NCBI RefSeq assembly: GCF_014652795.1
Contig: NZ_BMZM01000002.1
Span: forward strand, 994,025 to 1,058,024
Source of the DNA: Kushneria pakistanensis
GTDB lineage: Bacteria > Pseudomonadota > Gammaproteobacteria > Pseudomonadales > Halomonadaceae
Length of the DNA: 64,000 bases
Direction: 5' to 3'
How positions within the stretch are numbered: position 1 is the stretch's first letter; each line of letters opens with the position of its first letter. Positions 25,985 to 35,496 of the stretch are shown piece after piece. The notes under the pieces are model-generated. The model ran no database searches, had not been told where the DNA came from, and saw nothing but the letters and a program-made list of their open reading frames with translations. A program made the translations under genes and the position numbers.

Positions 25985-27667
25985 ATGCGTGACACTGCCC
26001 ATGGTTTTGCCCGCTGGCGCCAAACGGCACGGCTGGTCGCGATACTGATTACGACCGCTGTTACTGGCGCCTTCGCTCACGCCAGCGTAGCGCCATCCTC
26101 GTCGCTGGGACTGGCGCACAGAACGCTACCGGAACTGCGCGGCATGCTCGATCGCGGCGAAATCACCTCCGAACAGCTCACCCGCTTCTACCTTGCCCGT
26201 ATCGGGACGCTGGACGACCAGGGGCCTGCCATCAACGCCATGCTGGATCTGGCGCCCGGTGCCCTTGCCCGGGCTCACGAGCTTGATCGTCACCGTGACG
26301 AGGGCGGTCATGGACCGCTCTATGGCATCCCCTTCGTGGTCAAGGACAATATCGATGTGAAAGGGCTGCCCACCTCGGGTGGCTCGATGGTGCTTGCCCG
26401 GGCCTATCCCCGGGACAGTGCGCAGGTGGTCCGGCGCCTTGAGCGCGCTGGCGCCATTGTGCTGGGCAAGACCAACATGACCGAATTTGCCGCCAGCTAC
26501 GGCAACCCCGGCTATAGCTCACGGGGCGGTTTTACCCGCAATCCCTGGCGGCTGGATCGCAGTGTGCTGGGTTCGAGCAGTGGTTCGGCGGCGGCGGTCG
26601 CCGCCGGTTTTGCCCCCTTTGCCATCGGTACCGATACCGAAGGCTCCGTGCGCGGCCCGGCCCATGCCACGGGGCTTGTGGCCATGCGCCCAACGCTGGG
26701 GCGCGTCAGCCGAGATGGTATCATTCCGCTGGCGCTGTCCTTTGATACGCCGGCACCCCTGACACGCACCGTTCAGGGCAACGCCTGGGTGCTGGCGGCC
26801 ATGGCCGGTCAGGATCCGTCCGATGAGGCGACCTCGTTCAATGCCCGGGCGCCACTTGAGGATATGTCAGCGTTGACCCTGCCATCGCGTCAGGCACCGC
26901 TTGAAGGCATACGCCTTGGCGTGATCGAGCATCGCGAGGCCGGCAACGCGCAGATCGAGGCACGTTTTGCCCGGGCGCTTGAGCATGTTCAGGCACAGGG
27001 CGCTTCAACGGTGCAGGTCACGCTGGATGCCCACTATCTCGATCTCTGGCCCATCACCGTGGGCCCGGTGCACGAGGCCGAGTTTCAACCCCAGCTGGAG
27101 CGCTATCTGCGCCAGTTTGATGACACACAGCCCCATACGCTTCAGGAGATCATGGCGCGATGCGAGGCACTCAACCAGCATGAGCGGGACAACCCGCCGG
27201 TCACACCGCAGCGCATTCGTGGCATGCAGCATCGCCTGCATGAGCGTCTGGAAGGTTCACCTGCCTATCTGGAGGTAATCTCGCGTCGCATCCCCGAGCT
27301 TCGCGAGCAGCTGTCACACTTCATGATGGCCAATCATCTGGATGCCCTGATCTTTCCCACCGAGGCCTGTCCGGCGCCGCCGCTGAGGCGGCAGGACAGT
27401 GACGATTACGAGTGCACGGCCCGTGAGCCGTTTGCGCTGGGCTACATTGCCTCGGCCACCGGCTTTCCCGAGCTGACGCTGCCGATGGGCGTGACCCGTG
27501 CCGGGGTGCCGATCAATGTGTCGTTGCTGGGCAATGAGCGTCAGGAGGCCGAGCTCTACCGCCTCGGGCTGGCGTTGCGGCAGACAGTGCCTGAAGATGA
27601 CGTCCTGTCGCTGCCACCGCCACTGGCCAATACCGTTAATCCTTTTGCTGATCGGAGTACGCCATGA
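25985..27667 (+). CDS. Exported amidase (amidase signature family)
   Basis: 560 residues. The N-terminal 34 residues look like a signal peptide (ARLVAILITTAVTGAFAHA). The Ser-Ser-Lys triad region is complete: Lys120 in VVKDNIDVKG, the cis-Ser in GSSSGSAAA (~197-201) and nucleophile Ser221 in GTDTEGSVRGP. Glu replaces the usual Gly before that Ser. The family hydrolyses varied amides; the substrate is unknown and an exported member might act in the periplasm. ATG 25985 has GGAG upstream; an upstream TTG 25925 is possible but spoils the signal peptide. It overlaps the next gene by 4 bases. Confidence 0.88.
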   Translation: MRDTAHGFARWRQTARLVAILITTAVTGAFAHASVAPSSSLGLAHRTLPELRGMLDRGEITSEQLTRFYLARIGTLDDQGPAINAMLDLAPGALARAHELDRHRDEGGHGPLYGIPFVVKDNIDVKGLPTSGGSMVLARAYPRDSAQVVRRLERAGAIVLGKTNMTEFAASYGNPGYSSRGGFTRNPWRLDRSVLGSSSGSAAAVAAGFAPFAIGTDTEGSVRGPAHATGLVAMRPTLGRVSRDGIIPLALSFDTPAPLTRTVQGNAWVLAAMAGQDPSDEATSFNARAPLEDMSALTLPSRQAPLEGIRLGVIEHREAGNAQIEARFARALEHVQAQGASTVQVTLDAHYLDLWPITVGPVHEAEFQPQLERYLRQFDDTQPHTLQEIMARCEALNQHERDNPPVTPQRIRGMQHRLHERLEGSPAYLEVISRRIPELREQLSHFMMANHLDALIFPTEACPAPPLRRQDSDDYECTAREPFALGYIASATGFPELTLPMGVTRAGVPINVSLLGNERQEAELYRLGLALRQTVPEDDVLSLPPPLANTVNPFADRSTP

Positions 27668-28029
27668 AACACATTCTGCTCTTTGCTGCCATGACGGCCC
27701 TGCTGGGACTGGGCGGCTGCGCCTGGTGGGGCGGGAGTGATGACGCGCCATCACCGCCGGCGAACGCCAGCACCAACAGCGCGTCACAGGGTGCCTCGGG
27801 TGATGCTGCCGAGAACAGGGCGCAGCAGGCCTGCGGTGCCGATCGTCTCAAGGGGCTGACCGGCGCCCGGCTTGATCAGGACGTGCGCCAGCAGATCGTG
27901 GACCAAAGCCAGGCCCGGCAGTTTCGTGTGCTGGCGCCGGATACCATGCAGACCATGGATTATCACGAGGATCGCCTGAACATTCGCGTCAACGAGCAGG
28001 GCGTGATTCAGTCCTTTAACTGCGGCTAG
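27664..28029 (+). CDS. I78-type peptidase-inhibitor-like lipoprotein
   Basis: 121 residues. A signal peptide with lipobox LGLGGC (Cys ~19) is followed by a Ser/Asn/Ala linker. A ~65-residue domain ends MQTMDYHEDRLNIRVNEQGVI and FNCG. The TMDYxxDRLNI...CG pattern is that of the inhibitor I78 family (potato-inhibitor-I-like fold). The Cys near 57 and the final Cys could pair. The start overlaps the amidase stop (ATGA). Whether it truly inhibits a protease is unproven; many I78 lipoproteins are annotated only by fold. Confidence 0.82.
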   Translation: MKHILLFAAMTALLGLGGCAWWGGSDDAPSPPANASTNSASQGASGDAAENRAQQACGADRLKGLTGARLDQDVRQQIVDQSQARQFRVLAPDTMQTMDYHEDRLNIRVNEQGVIQSFNCG

Positions 28030-28047
28030 GCCGCTGTCAGGCCGCTG

Positions 28048-29064
28048 TCAGGCCGGTTGGGGTGAGCGGCGCGGCGGCTTGAGCCAGCGCGCCAGCTGCT
28101 TTTCCAGCAGCTCGAAGCTTACCCACGAAAGCATGGCAATGATCACCACGCTGATGGCCAGCGTCAGCCAGGCCGGCAGCCCCCAGTGCTCATGCAGCAG
28201 GGCATTGGCCAGCCACAGCACGATGACGTGGACCAGATAGACGGAATAGGACTGATCGCCCATCCGGCGCAGGCCGTGGCAGCGCGTAAAGATCGGCTCA
28301 AGACGAATCATGGCAATGACCAGCAGCGCTGCCGGTAATCCCCACACGGCCAGTCGCCAGGCTGACTGGTCGGTAAAGCAAAGCATGAGCGCCACACATC
28401 CCAGCGCCAGAAGAATCCAGGGGCTGCGCGTCGTCGCCGGCGCCAGCCTGCCATGGTGGTAGAGCATGCCCACGCCAAGGCCCAGCAGAAACTCGTAGAT
28501 GATGGGGTCGGCATAGAAACTGCTGATCATGTCCAGCCGTGACAGCGCCAGGTTGAGCAGCGCGATCATCACGATCACGGCCCAGAGTCTGGCACGTGCC
28601 GGCAGCAGGAAGGAAAGGGCAAAGATCAGATAGAACATCATCTCGAAATTGAGCGTCCAGCCCACCGGCAGGATGGGGTAGTCGCCAAAGCCTGCCGGGT
28701 TTTCGTTGGGAATGAACAATAGCCCCATGATCAGCGAGGGAAGATCAAGCCCATAGTCCGGCATCAGGTCGCTGGCAAAAAAGAGGATAGCCGTCGTCAC
28801 GGCGGTATAGAACCAGTACACCGGCACGATGCGTGCCGCGCGCTGCCATAAAAAGCGCAGGGTGTTCATCGAGCGTCCGGCCGTGGTGATGTAAATCACA
28901 AAGCCACTGATGACAAAAAAGATATCCACCCCCATCTGACCGCGAGTGGAGAACAGCTGTCCGGCCGGGGTGTCGGCCTCGAAATTGAAAAAGACCTGCA
29001 TGAAGTGGTGAAAGACCACAAGCCAGGCGGCAAACGCGCGAAGCGCCTGTACGGAGATGAGCAT
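28048..29064 (-). CDS. Acyltransferase 3 family membrane protein
   Basis: 338 residues with about ten membrane helices. LRAFAAWLVVFHHF near residue 7 contains the catalytic-type His of the OafA/YrhL acyltransferase-3 family; RMGDQSYSVYLVHVIV near 262 is the late conserved block. These proteins O-acylate cell-surface sugars such as O-antigen, exopolysaccharide or peptidoglycan. No polysaccharide genes are adjacent, so the acceptor is unknown. ATG 29064 has a GGAAGG upstream; the frame extends to 29109 without a better start. Confidence 0.88.
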   Translation of the reverse strand: MLISVQALRAFAAWLVVFHHFMQVFFNFEADTPAGQLFSTRGQMGVDIFFVISGFVIYITTAGRSMNTLRFLWQRAARIVPVYWFYTAVTTAILFFASDLMPDYGLDLPSLIMGLLFIPNENPAGFGDYPILPVGWTLNFEMMFYLIFALSFLLPARARLWAVIVMIALLNLALSRLDMISSFYADPIIYEFLLGLGVGMLYHHGRLAPATTRSPWILLALGCVALMLCFTDQSAWRLAVWGLPAALLVIAMIRLEPIFTRCHGLRRMGDQSYSVYLVHVIVLWLANALLHEHWGLPAWLTLAISVVIIAMLSWVSFELLEKQLARWLKPPRRSPQPA

Positions 29065-29188
29065 ACAACCTTCCCTGTCGTGCCATCGGCAGTTTGTATA
29101 TGCCGACATCAGGGGGGCGAGTATAGGACATTATGGGCGTTATATGGCTTGCCGGTCTAAAAGGCCATGATCCGGCGTATGACAGCCT

Positions 29189-30421
29189 TTATGTTTGCCG
29201 GGGAGTCTGCGCCAGCGCCTGCTGATAGGCGCAGGCCACCTGTTCGGCTGATAGCCCCAGTCGTGCCAGATGAGGCCAGTCGATCATCTCCCACCGGGCC
29301 TTTTGATAGTCGATGGCGGTTTTGAGAATCAGCCCCAGCGCACCGGTGTGATGCAGCAGGGCGGTCTCGATATCGGGATGCACGGGAATGCTGTCCAGGA
29401 TCTCTTCAAGCGGCTGATCCATGAAGCTGTCGAGGCAGGAGAAAAGGCCGACGGTAAAGCCCATTTCGCTGATCTGCCCCGGCAGCTGATGCGCCAGATG
29501 ATGGCAGAAGTGGGCACGCTGCATGGTCAGCTGTTGCAGGGCATGGGGCTTGTCGTCAAAGCGTGACAGCACCAGAAGGCTTGCCAGGCTTCGGATGCGC
29601 GAAAGCCCCAGCGCCATGACGGCACCATGCAGTGAAGTGACCGGCCGGCTCTGCTGGGCAAAGGCCGAGTTGGCCATGCGCAACAGGCGCACGCTCAGGA
29701 AGGGATCACGCTGTACGGTTTCGGCCATGTCGCGCATCGAGATATCCGGCGCATTAAGCTCGGCCAGAAGTCGCAGGGTATTCAGTTGATTGACCGGCAT
29801 GACCCGGCCGTATACGGGCTCCGGACGAGCCAGAAAATACCCCTGGAAAAGGGTACACCCGGCATCTCTGGCAATGCGGTAGTCTTCCTGTGTCTCGATT
29901 TTTTCGGCCAGCAGCTGGAGGTTCGGGTATCGCACCTTGAGGGCCCGGATCGCCTCGGTCAGTGTCTCGCGGGTATAGAAGGGGTAGTCGAGTTTCACCA
30001 CATCGACAAAGGGCAGCAGCGGATGGCTGGCATCACCGAGGGTGTAGTCATCGAGTGCCATGACGTAGCCTTCCTCACGCAAACGCGTCAACGCCTCGAT
30101 GATCTCGGGGGTGTCGGTGACATCCTCCAGAATCTCGATGATCAGTGTGCGAGAGTCAAAGGGAATATCCTGAATCAGGCTGTCGGCCGTAAAGTTGACG
30201 TAGGCGGGCTGGTGGTCGCAGACCTGGGTAATATCGGCTGCCGTAAAGGCATTGATCAATACCTGGCTGGTAGCGCGATTGCCATCAAAGTCCGCCGCCA
30301 CGATGGGGCCACCACCATAGGGACGAAACAGCAGTTCATAGCCGGCCAGCGCCAGCTGGCGATCATGGATGGGCTGGCGGGCAAACAGTACGCCAGCACC
30401 TTCCTGGGATGGTTCGGTCAT
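29189..30421 (-). CDS. EAL-HDOD signalling protein (YuxH type)
   Basis: 410 residues. Residues ~10-200 form an EAL-like domain where the signature is degenerate (YELLFR in place of ExLxR, with GYVMALDDYTLGD later). Residues ~200-400 form an HDOD domain. Such degenerate EAL-HDOD proteins usually do not hydrolyse cyclic-di-GMP but work as signal adaptors in motility or stress responses. The frame is open to 30484; ATG 30421 starts at the natural N-terminus (MTEPSQEGAGVLFARQP). Role here unknown. Confidence 0.9.
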   Translation of the reverse strand: MTEPSQEGAGVLFARQPIHDRQLALAGYELLFRPYGGGPIVAADFDGNRATSQVLINAFTAADITQVCDHQPAYVNFTADSLIQDIPFDSRTLIIEILEDVTDTPEIIEALTRLREEGYVMALDDYTLGDASHPLLPFVDVVKLDYPFYTRETLTEAIRALKVRYPNLQLLAEKIETQEDYRIARDAGCTLFQGYFLARPEPVYGRVMPVNQLNTLRLLAELNAPDISMRDMAETVQRDPFLSVRLLRMANSAFAQQSRPVTSLHGAVMALGLSRIRSLASLLVLSRFDDKPHALQQLTMQRAHFCHHLAHQLPGQISEMGFTVGLFSCLDSFMDQPLEEILDSIPVHPDIETALLHHTGALGLILKTAIDYQKARWEMIDWPHLARLGLSAEQVACAYQQALAQTPRQT

Positions 30422-30581
30422 GATGTCTTGGATATCGTTGAAATGACGTTTGTGCCCTGACCATGGCAGGAAATGACCCTGCACATTGATCAGTGCCCGC
30501 CTGTGGCTTTCTACCGTTATCGTCCAATACCATGAATGCTTAAGGATGTGAGCATATAAAACGCGAGATTTTCCGGCGTCA

Positions 30582-31217
30582 TCATGTCATCGATACAAGC
30601 GTGTCCTCATCGGGGATATCCTGCATCGAGATAAAGCCGGGGATCTCCTCGATGCGGCCGCACCAGTTCACCACATGGGGCCAGTCCAGCAGCAAAAGGC
30701 CGGCCTGGTCGGCGATGTGGGTGTGGGCAAACAGCGCAATATCGGCAAGTGTCAGCGTTTCGCCGGCCAGAAAGGGTTGAAGGCTCAGCGTCTGTTCCAT
30801 GATATCCAGCGCCTGACGGGCGCTTTCCTGCCGGGCCGTCAGCTCTTCAAGACGCTCGCTCGGGTCGCCCTGATACCAGTGAATCAGGCGGGCGACCGAC
30901 AAAGACGGCTCGTGGCGATGCTGCTCAAAAAACATCCACTGCAGCATGCGGGCCCGATCGAAATCATCGTCAGGTACCAGGTCGCTGTTGCTGGCCAGGT
31001 AATAGAGGATGGCGTTGGATTCCACCAGGGTGCGCCCGTCGTGCAGTTCCAGCATGGGCACACGGCGTGCAGGATTGCGGGTAGCAAAGTCGTCGCTGCG
31101 GGTTTCGCCGGTCAGAAAATCGACATCGAACCAGCGGTGGCCAATGTCCAGCAGGGCCAGCGTGAGTCTGACCTTGTAGCAGTTGCCCGAGCGATAGTCG
31201 CCGTAGACGGTAATCAT
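30582..31217 (-). CDS. Glutathione S-transferase family protein
   Basis: 211 residues. An N-terminal thioredoxin fold starts MITVYGDYRSGNCYKVRLTL (~1-80, with VPMLELHDG and the glutathione-binding E-S-N of VESNAIL). An all-helical C-terminal domain ends near 205. The SGNCYK position around Ser10 to Cys12 is where bacterial GST-like enzymes place the catalytic Ser or Cys. Substrate unknown. ATG 31217 is the first Met of the thioredoxin fold; the frame extends to 31313. Confidence 0.9.
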   Translation of the reverse strand: MITVYGDYRSGNCYKVRLTLALLDIGHRWFDVDFLTGETRSDDFATRNPARRVPMLELHDGRTLVESNAILYYLASNSDLVPDDDFDRARMLQWMFFEQHRHEPSLSVARLIHWYQGDPSERLEELTARQESARQALDIMEQTLSLQPFLAGETLTLADIALFAHTHIADQAGLLLLDWPHVVNWCGRIEEIPGFISMQDIPDEDTLVSMT

Positions 31218-31312
31218 GGCATCGTCTCCGTAATCTTTTGGCCAACAAAGTGATGCAGGCATTGTGGCACATGCCTTCAGCGCCATCCTTAAGCCTTTGG
31301 CAATGTGACACA

Positions 31313-31346
31313 ACAGGGCCCTGCCAGATCACTGGCAGGGCCCTGT
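31313..31346. terminator. Long perfect hairpin below oxidoreductase paralog 2
   Basis: ACAGGGCCCTGCCAG and CTGGCAGGGCCCTGT form a perfect 15-bp stem with a 4-base ATCA loop. It lies 25 bp below the paralog 2 stop. In leftward RNA it is followed by U-containing UGUGUC rather than a pure U run. Confidence 0.65.
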
Positions 31347-31371
31347 CGGTCAGAATGTACCTGTTGGAGGC

Positions 31372-33738
31372 TCAGGCAGAAGCGAGCACACCGGTCTGTT
31401 GCTGCACCTGCTCGGTATCCATCAGATGGATGGTCACCGGAACCGACTTGGCCGCAATGGTATGACTGCGCTCGTCGCGGTTGGCAATCGGAATCAGGCC
31501 GTTGGTTTCGGGGTAGTAGGCCGCCGCGCATTTTTCGGGAACATCATAGGGCATGACCCGAAAGCCCGAGGCCCGCCGCTCGATGCCATCTTCTGCCACG
31601 GCGCGAAACTCGATCAGGTTGCCCTCTTCAAGGCCGAGTCGCTCGATATCGGCCGGGTTCATCATGACTACCATGCGTGTACCGTAGACATCGCGGTAGC
31701 GGTCATCGAGCGAGTACACCGTGGTATTGAACTGATCGTGCCCGCGGGTGGTAATCAGCTGGAAGTGTTCGGCATCCGGCGAGCTCATGCTCGAATCCAG
31801 CGTATCGCCCGGGTAGAGGAAGTTGGCCCGGCCGCTTTCGGTCTCCCAGACCCGTTCGCGGGCGGCGTTGTAGAGATGAAAGCCGCCGGGGGTGCCCACG
31901 CGCGCGTTGTAATCCTTGAACATGGTGGGAAAGACCGCCTCGATGCGATCGCGAATGCGGGCGTAATCCTCGCTGAGCCATTCCCAGTCGACCTTCGTGT
32001 GCGGCGGCAGCGTGGCGCGCGCGATACCGGCAATGATCGCTGTCTCGGATTTAAGGTGGGGGGAGGCCGGTTCGATCTGTCCGGTGGAGCCATTGACGTT
32101 GCTCATGCCGTCTTCAATGGTCACCGTCTGCAACACGCCGGCCTGAACGTCCTTCTCGGTTCGGGCCAGACACGGCAGGATGAAAGCCTTCCTGCCATGA
32201 ATCAGATGGCTACGGTTGAGCTTGGTCGAAATCTGTACCGTCATCTTCAGCGTATTGAGGGTCTTCTCGGCCACCCGGTCGATATCCGGGATCGCGCGGA
32301 AAAAGTTGCCGCCAAGACCAATGAAGGCATCGACATTGCCGGCGACGATCTGCTCGCAGCATTCGGCCACATCGGCGCCGGGACGCCGGGGCGACTGGAT
32401 ATCAAAGACCTTGTCGAGCTGGCTGAGAAAGGCTTCCTTCGGCTTCTGGTAGATCCCCACCGTCCGGTCGCCCTGCACGTTGGAGTGACCGCGCACCGGA
32501 CAGGCGCCGGCGCCGCGACGGCCGATGTTGCCACGCAGCAGCAACAGATTGACGATCTGCTGCACACCGTCACCACCATGCTTTTGCTGGGTGATGCCCA
32601 TGCCCCAGCAGCAGATGACACGTTCGGCCTTCATGTAGACATCGGCCGCCTGCTCGATTGCCTCGCGCGTCAGGCCCGAATGGCGCTCGATGCGTGCCCA
32701 GTCGAGTGCACGACAGTGGTCGGCGTAATCCTCGAATCCATGGGTATGCGCCTCGATGAACTCATGATCGAGAATGCGCTTTTCGCCGCGCTCGCGGGCC
32801 CGGTCATCGGCCTCGATCACGACCTTGCACAGGCCCTGGATGGCGGCGATGTCTCCGCCGATGCGTACCTGATGGTACTGTGAGCTGATGGTGGTACCGG
32901 AAGGTTTCAGCATGTCCATCGGGCTCTGCGGGTTGGCAAAGCGTACCAGTGCCTTCTCGCGCAGTGGATTGAAGGTCACCACGGCACCGCCGCGGCCGAC
33001 CAGTTCATGCAGGTTGCCCATCATGCGCGGGCTGTTGGTGCCGGTATTCTGGCCGAAGATGAAGACTGCATCGGTATGGTCGAAATCATCCAGAATCGTG
33101 GTGGCCTTGCCCACGCCCAGGCTGTCGGGCAGCGAGACCGTGGTGGTCTCATGGCACATGTTGGAGCAGTCGGGAAAGTTGTTGATACCGTACATGCGTC
33201 CGAACAGCTGAAACATGAAGGCAGACTCGTTGGGCGCACGGCCCGAGGTATAAAGGTGCACGCGCCAGCGGTCTTCATAACTTTTGAGCTCTTCGCCGAT
33301 GTCCTGAAAGGCATCCTCCCAGCTGACAGCCTCATACTTGTCGGTGGCGGCGTTATATCGCATGGGATGGGTCAGGCGCCCCTGGTTTTCAAGCTCGTGA
33401 TCACTCCATCTGGAGAGTTCACTGACCGTATGGCGTTCAAAGAAATCCGGGCCGACACGCTTGCGGGTCGCCTCCCAGGCCACAGCCTTGGCACCGTTTT
33501 CACAAAACTCCGCCATGGCGGGCTTGATGGGGTCGGGCCAGGCGCAGCTGGGGCACTTGAAACCATGATGCTTGTTCATCGACAGCATCAGCGCATTGCC
33601 GACAAAGGGCACCTGCTGACGCAGCATATGCTCCTCAACGGCTCTCAGGGCGCCCCAGCCTCCGCCGGGGGCAGTGCCCTTGTTCTGGGTGCCGTAAACC
33701 TCACCATTACCCTGATGGGTCGTATGTTTTTTCACCAT
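31372..33738 (-). CDS. FdhF/YdeP-type molybdopterin oxidoreductase, paralog 2
   Basis: 788 residues, close relative of the enzyme at 23.3 kb; the aligned blocks around NMCHE look roughly half identical. CPSCAW (~68), FCENG (~82), NMCHE with the Mo-ligand Cys (~200), FGQNTGTNSPR and CPVRGHSNVQGDRTVG mark a bis-MGD oxidoreductase without selenocysteine. It lacks an adjacent electron-transfer subunit. ATG 33738 has GGAGG at good spacing; upstream codons to 33897 are not convincing. FdhD at 22.5 kb may serve both paralogs. Substrate unknown; formate is not assured. Confidence 0.9.
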   Translation of the reverse strand: MVKKHTTHQGNGEVYGTQNKGTAPGGGWGALRAVEEHMLRQQVPFVGNALMLSMNKHHGFKCPSCAWPDPIKPAMAEFCENGAKAVAWEATRKRVGPDFFERHTVSELSRWSDHELENQGRLTHPMRYNAATDKYEAVSWEDAFQDIGEELKSYEDRWRVHLYTSGRAPNESAFMFQLFGRMYGINNFPDCSNMCHETTTVSLPDSLGVGKATTILDDFDHTDAVFIFGQNTGTNSPRMMGNLHELVGRGGAVVTFNPLREKALVRFANPQSPMDMLKPSGTTISSQYHQVRIGGDIAAIQGLCKVVIEADDRARERGEKRILDHEFIEAHTHGFEDYADHCRALDWARIERHSGLTREAIEQAADVYMKAERVICCWGMGITQQKHGGDGVQQIVNLLLLRGNIGRRGAGACPVRGHSNVQGDRTVGIYQKPKEAFLSQLDKVFDIQSPRRPGADVAECCEQIVAGNVDAFIGLGGNFFRAIPDIDRVAEKTLNTLKMTVQISTKLNRSHLIHGRKAFILPCLARTEKDVQAGVLQTVTIEDGMSNVNGSTGQIEPASPHLKSETAIIAGIARATLPPHTKVDWEWLSEDYARIRDRIEAVFPTMFKDYNARVGTPGGFHLYNAARERVWETESGRANFLYPGDTLDSSMSSPDAEHFQLITTRGHDQFNTTVYSLDDRYRDVYGTRMVVMMNPADIERLGLEEGNLIEFRAVAEDGIERRASGFRVMPYDVPEKCAAAYYPETNGLIPIANRDERSHTIAAKSVPVTIHLMDTEQVQQQTGVLASA

Positions 33739-33939
33739 GATGGCCTCCGTGCCAATACGGTTGGAAAAGAAGATAACGTCTGGATATTGCCGAGCGAGTG
33801 TGGCGAGTGACGAACGCCGATGCGGGGCCGGCACAAGGGAGCAGGTGTCGGCAGCTACCATGCCCCGACCTTGCCGGGCATTTTCAGTGTGGCACACACC
33901 CTGAAATACTGCTTAATGCAAAAGTTAGGCTGCGGGGTA

Positions 33940-35496
33940 TCAGTGCATCGGCCCGCCGGCGGGGAAGGGTGGCCGTGCCAGCCAGATCAGGGCCGTGGTA
34001 ATGATGAAGATAATGCCAAATATCCAGATGACATCATTGAACGCCATGGTGGCCGCCTGGGCATTGACGGTCTCGTTCATCAGGGCCCAGGCGCCCTGAT
34101 CCTGCAGGCCCAGTGCGCCCAGACGATCCAGGTAGTGCTCGGTGGCAGGGCTGCCGGGAACAACCGACTCGGTCAGGCGGGCATGATGATAGATGCTGCG
34201 GTGGTCATAGAGGGTGACCGACACCGCCGTGGAGATACTGGTGGCCAGCGTTCGACAGAAGTTGGAAAGCCCCGAGGCGTCCGCAATCTGATCATCCCTG
34301 AGCCCGGCAAAGATGATCTGGTTGATGGGAACAAAAAAGAACGCCACGCCCGCGCCCATGATGAGGCGGGGCATGGCCAGCTCACTGTAGGCAATCTGGC
34401 TGTTGAAGCCCGCCGCCCAGAACGAGCAGAAGGCAAAGATCCCAAAGCCCACGGTGACCAGCACGCGCAGGTCAAAATGGCTTTGAAAGCGCCCCACTAG
34501 TGGTGAGGCAAACAGTGCCAGTATGCCGATGGGTGCCACGGCCAGGCCCGCCCATGTGGCGTTGTAGCCCATGACCTGCTGTACCCAGTTGGGAGTGATG
34601 ACGGTGTTGCCAAAGAAGGCAAACATGCCCAGCGACAGACACAGTGTGCCCACAGCGAAGTTGCGCTGACCGAACAGGCGCAGATTGACCACCGGGCGGC
34701 GGTGCATCAGCACCCAGGCCACCAGGAAGGTAATGCCCACCAGTGCCACAATGCCCAGCGTCACGATCATGGGTGAGGCGAACCAGTCATGGTCGTTGCC
34801 GTTGTCGAGCATGAACTGCAGCGCACCCACGCCCACGATCAAAAGTCCCAGCCCGATGACGTCCACCGGCACACGGGTAGTCTTTGATTCACGCCCGCGC
34901 AGCAGCCACAGGCTGAGTACCAGCGAGAGGATGCCGACCGGGATGTTGATGTAGAAAATCCACGGCCAGGAGTAGTTGTCGGTCAGCCAGCCGCCCAGAA
35001 TCGGTCCGCAGATGGGCGCTACCACCACAGTCATCGCCCACAGCCCGATGGCCATGCTGCGTTTTTCGGAAGGGTAGTTCTTCAGAAGCAGTGTCTGGGT
35101 CAGCGGCACCAGTGGCCCGGAGACCGCGCCCTGGAGCAGGCGAAAGACCACCAGCATGAGCATGCTGTTGGCCATTCCGCACAGGGCCGAAAATACGATA
35201 AAGAGAGATATGGAGGTGCAGAACAGGCGCACCTCGCCAAAGCGGCGCGCCAGCCAGCCGGTCAGCGGCTGGGCGATGGCACTGGAGAGCGCATAGGCGC
35301 TGATCGCCCAGGTGCCCTCGCTGATGCTCACGCCCATGTTGCCGGCGATGGTATGCACCGACACATTGACGATGGAGATATCAAGCACCTCCATGAAGGT
35401 GGCAAGCCCCATCGCCAGCGTCAGCAGTACCAGCTTGACGCCCCGCAGGGGCGGCAGTGCTTCCTGCTCGCGGGAGGTGGTGGCTGTCTCGCTCAT
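33940..35496 (-). CDS. DHA2-family drug:proton antiporter (EmrB-like)
   Basis: 518 residues, 14 membrane helices. MEVLDISIVNVSVHTIAG near residue 36 and GGWLTDNYSWPWIFYINIPVG near 150-170 are DHA2 marks. It pumps compounds from the inner membrane into the EmrA-OMF channel using the proton gradient. The start overlaps the emrA-like stop (ATGA). It is last in the leftward operon OMF-EmrA-EmrB. The substrate is unknown. Confidence 0.92.
   Translation of the reverse strand: MSETATTSREQEALPPLRGVKLVLLTLAMGLATFMEVLDISIVNVSVHTIAGNMGVSISEGTWAISAYALSSAIAQPLTGWLARRFGEVRLFCTSISLFIVFSALCGMANSMLMLVVFRLLQGAVSGPLVPLTQTLLLKNYPSEKRSMAIGLWAMTVVVAPICGPILGGWLTDNYSWPWIFYINIPVGILSLVLSLWLLRGRESKTTRVPVDVIGLGLLIVGVGALQFMLDNGNDHDWFASPMIVTLGIVALVGITFLVAWVLMHRRPVVNLRLFGQRNFAVGTLCLSLGMFAFFGNTVITPNWVQQVMGYNATWAGLAVAPIGILALFASPLVGRFQSHFDLRVLVTVGFGIFAFCSFWAAGFNSQIAYSELAMPRLIMGAGVAFFFVPINQIIFAGLRDDQIADASGLSNFCRTLATSISTAVSVTLYDHRSIYHHARLTESVVPGSPATEHYLDRLGALGLQDQGAWALMNETVNAQAATMAFNDVIWIFGIIFIITTALIWLARPPFPAGGPMH

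Noticed and set aside
28031-28054. Two adjacent GGCCGCTGTCA copies near the acyltransferase stop
   Set aside because: Too short and partly coding; treated as chance.
31399-32883. A 494-codon open frame on the plus strand
   Set aside because: It is opposite the second molybdopterin oxidoreductase and shows no domain.
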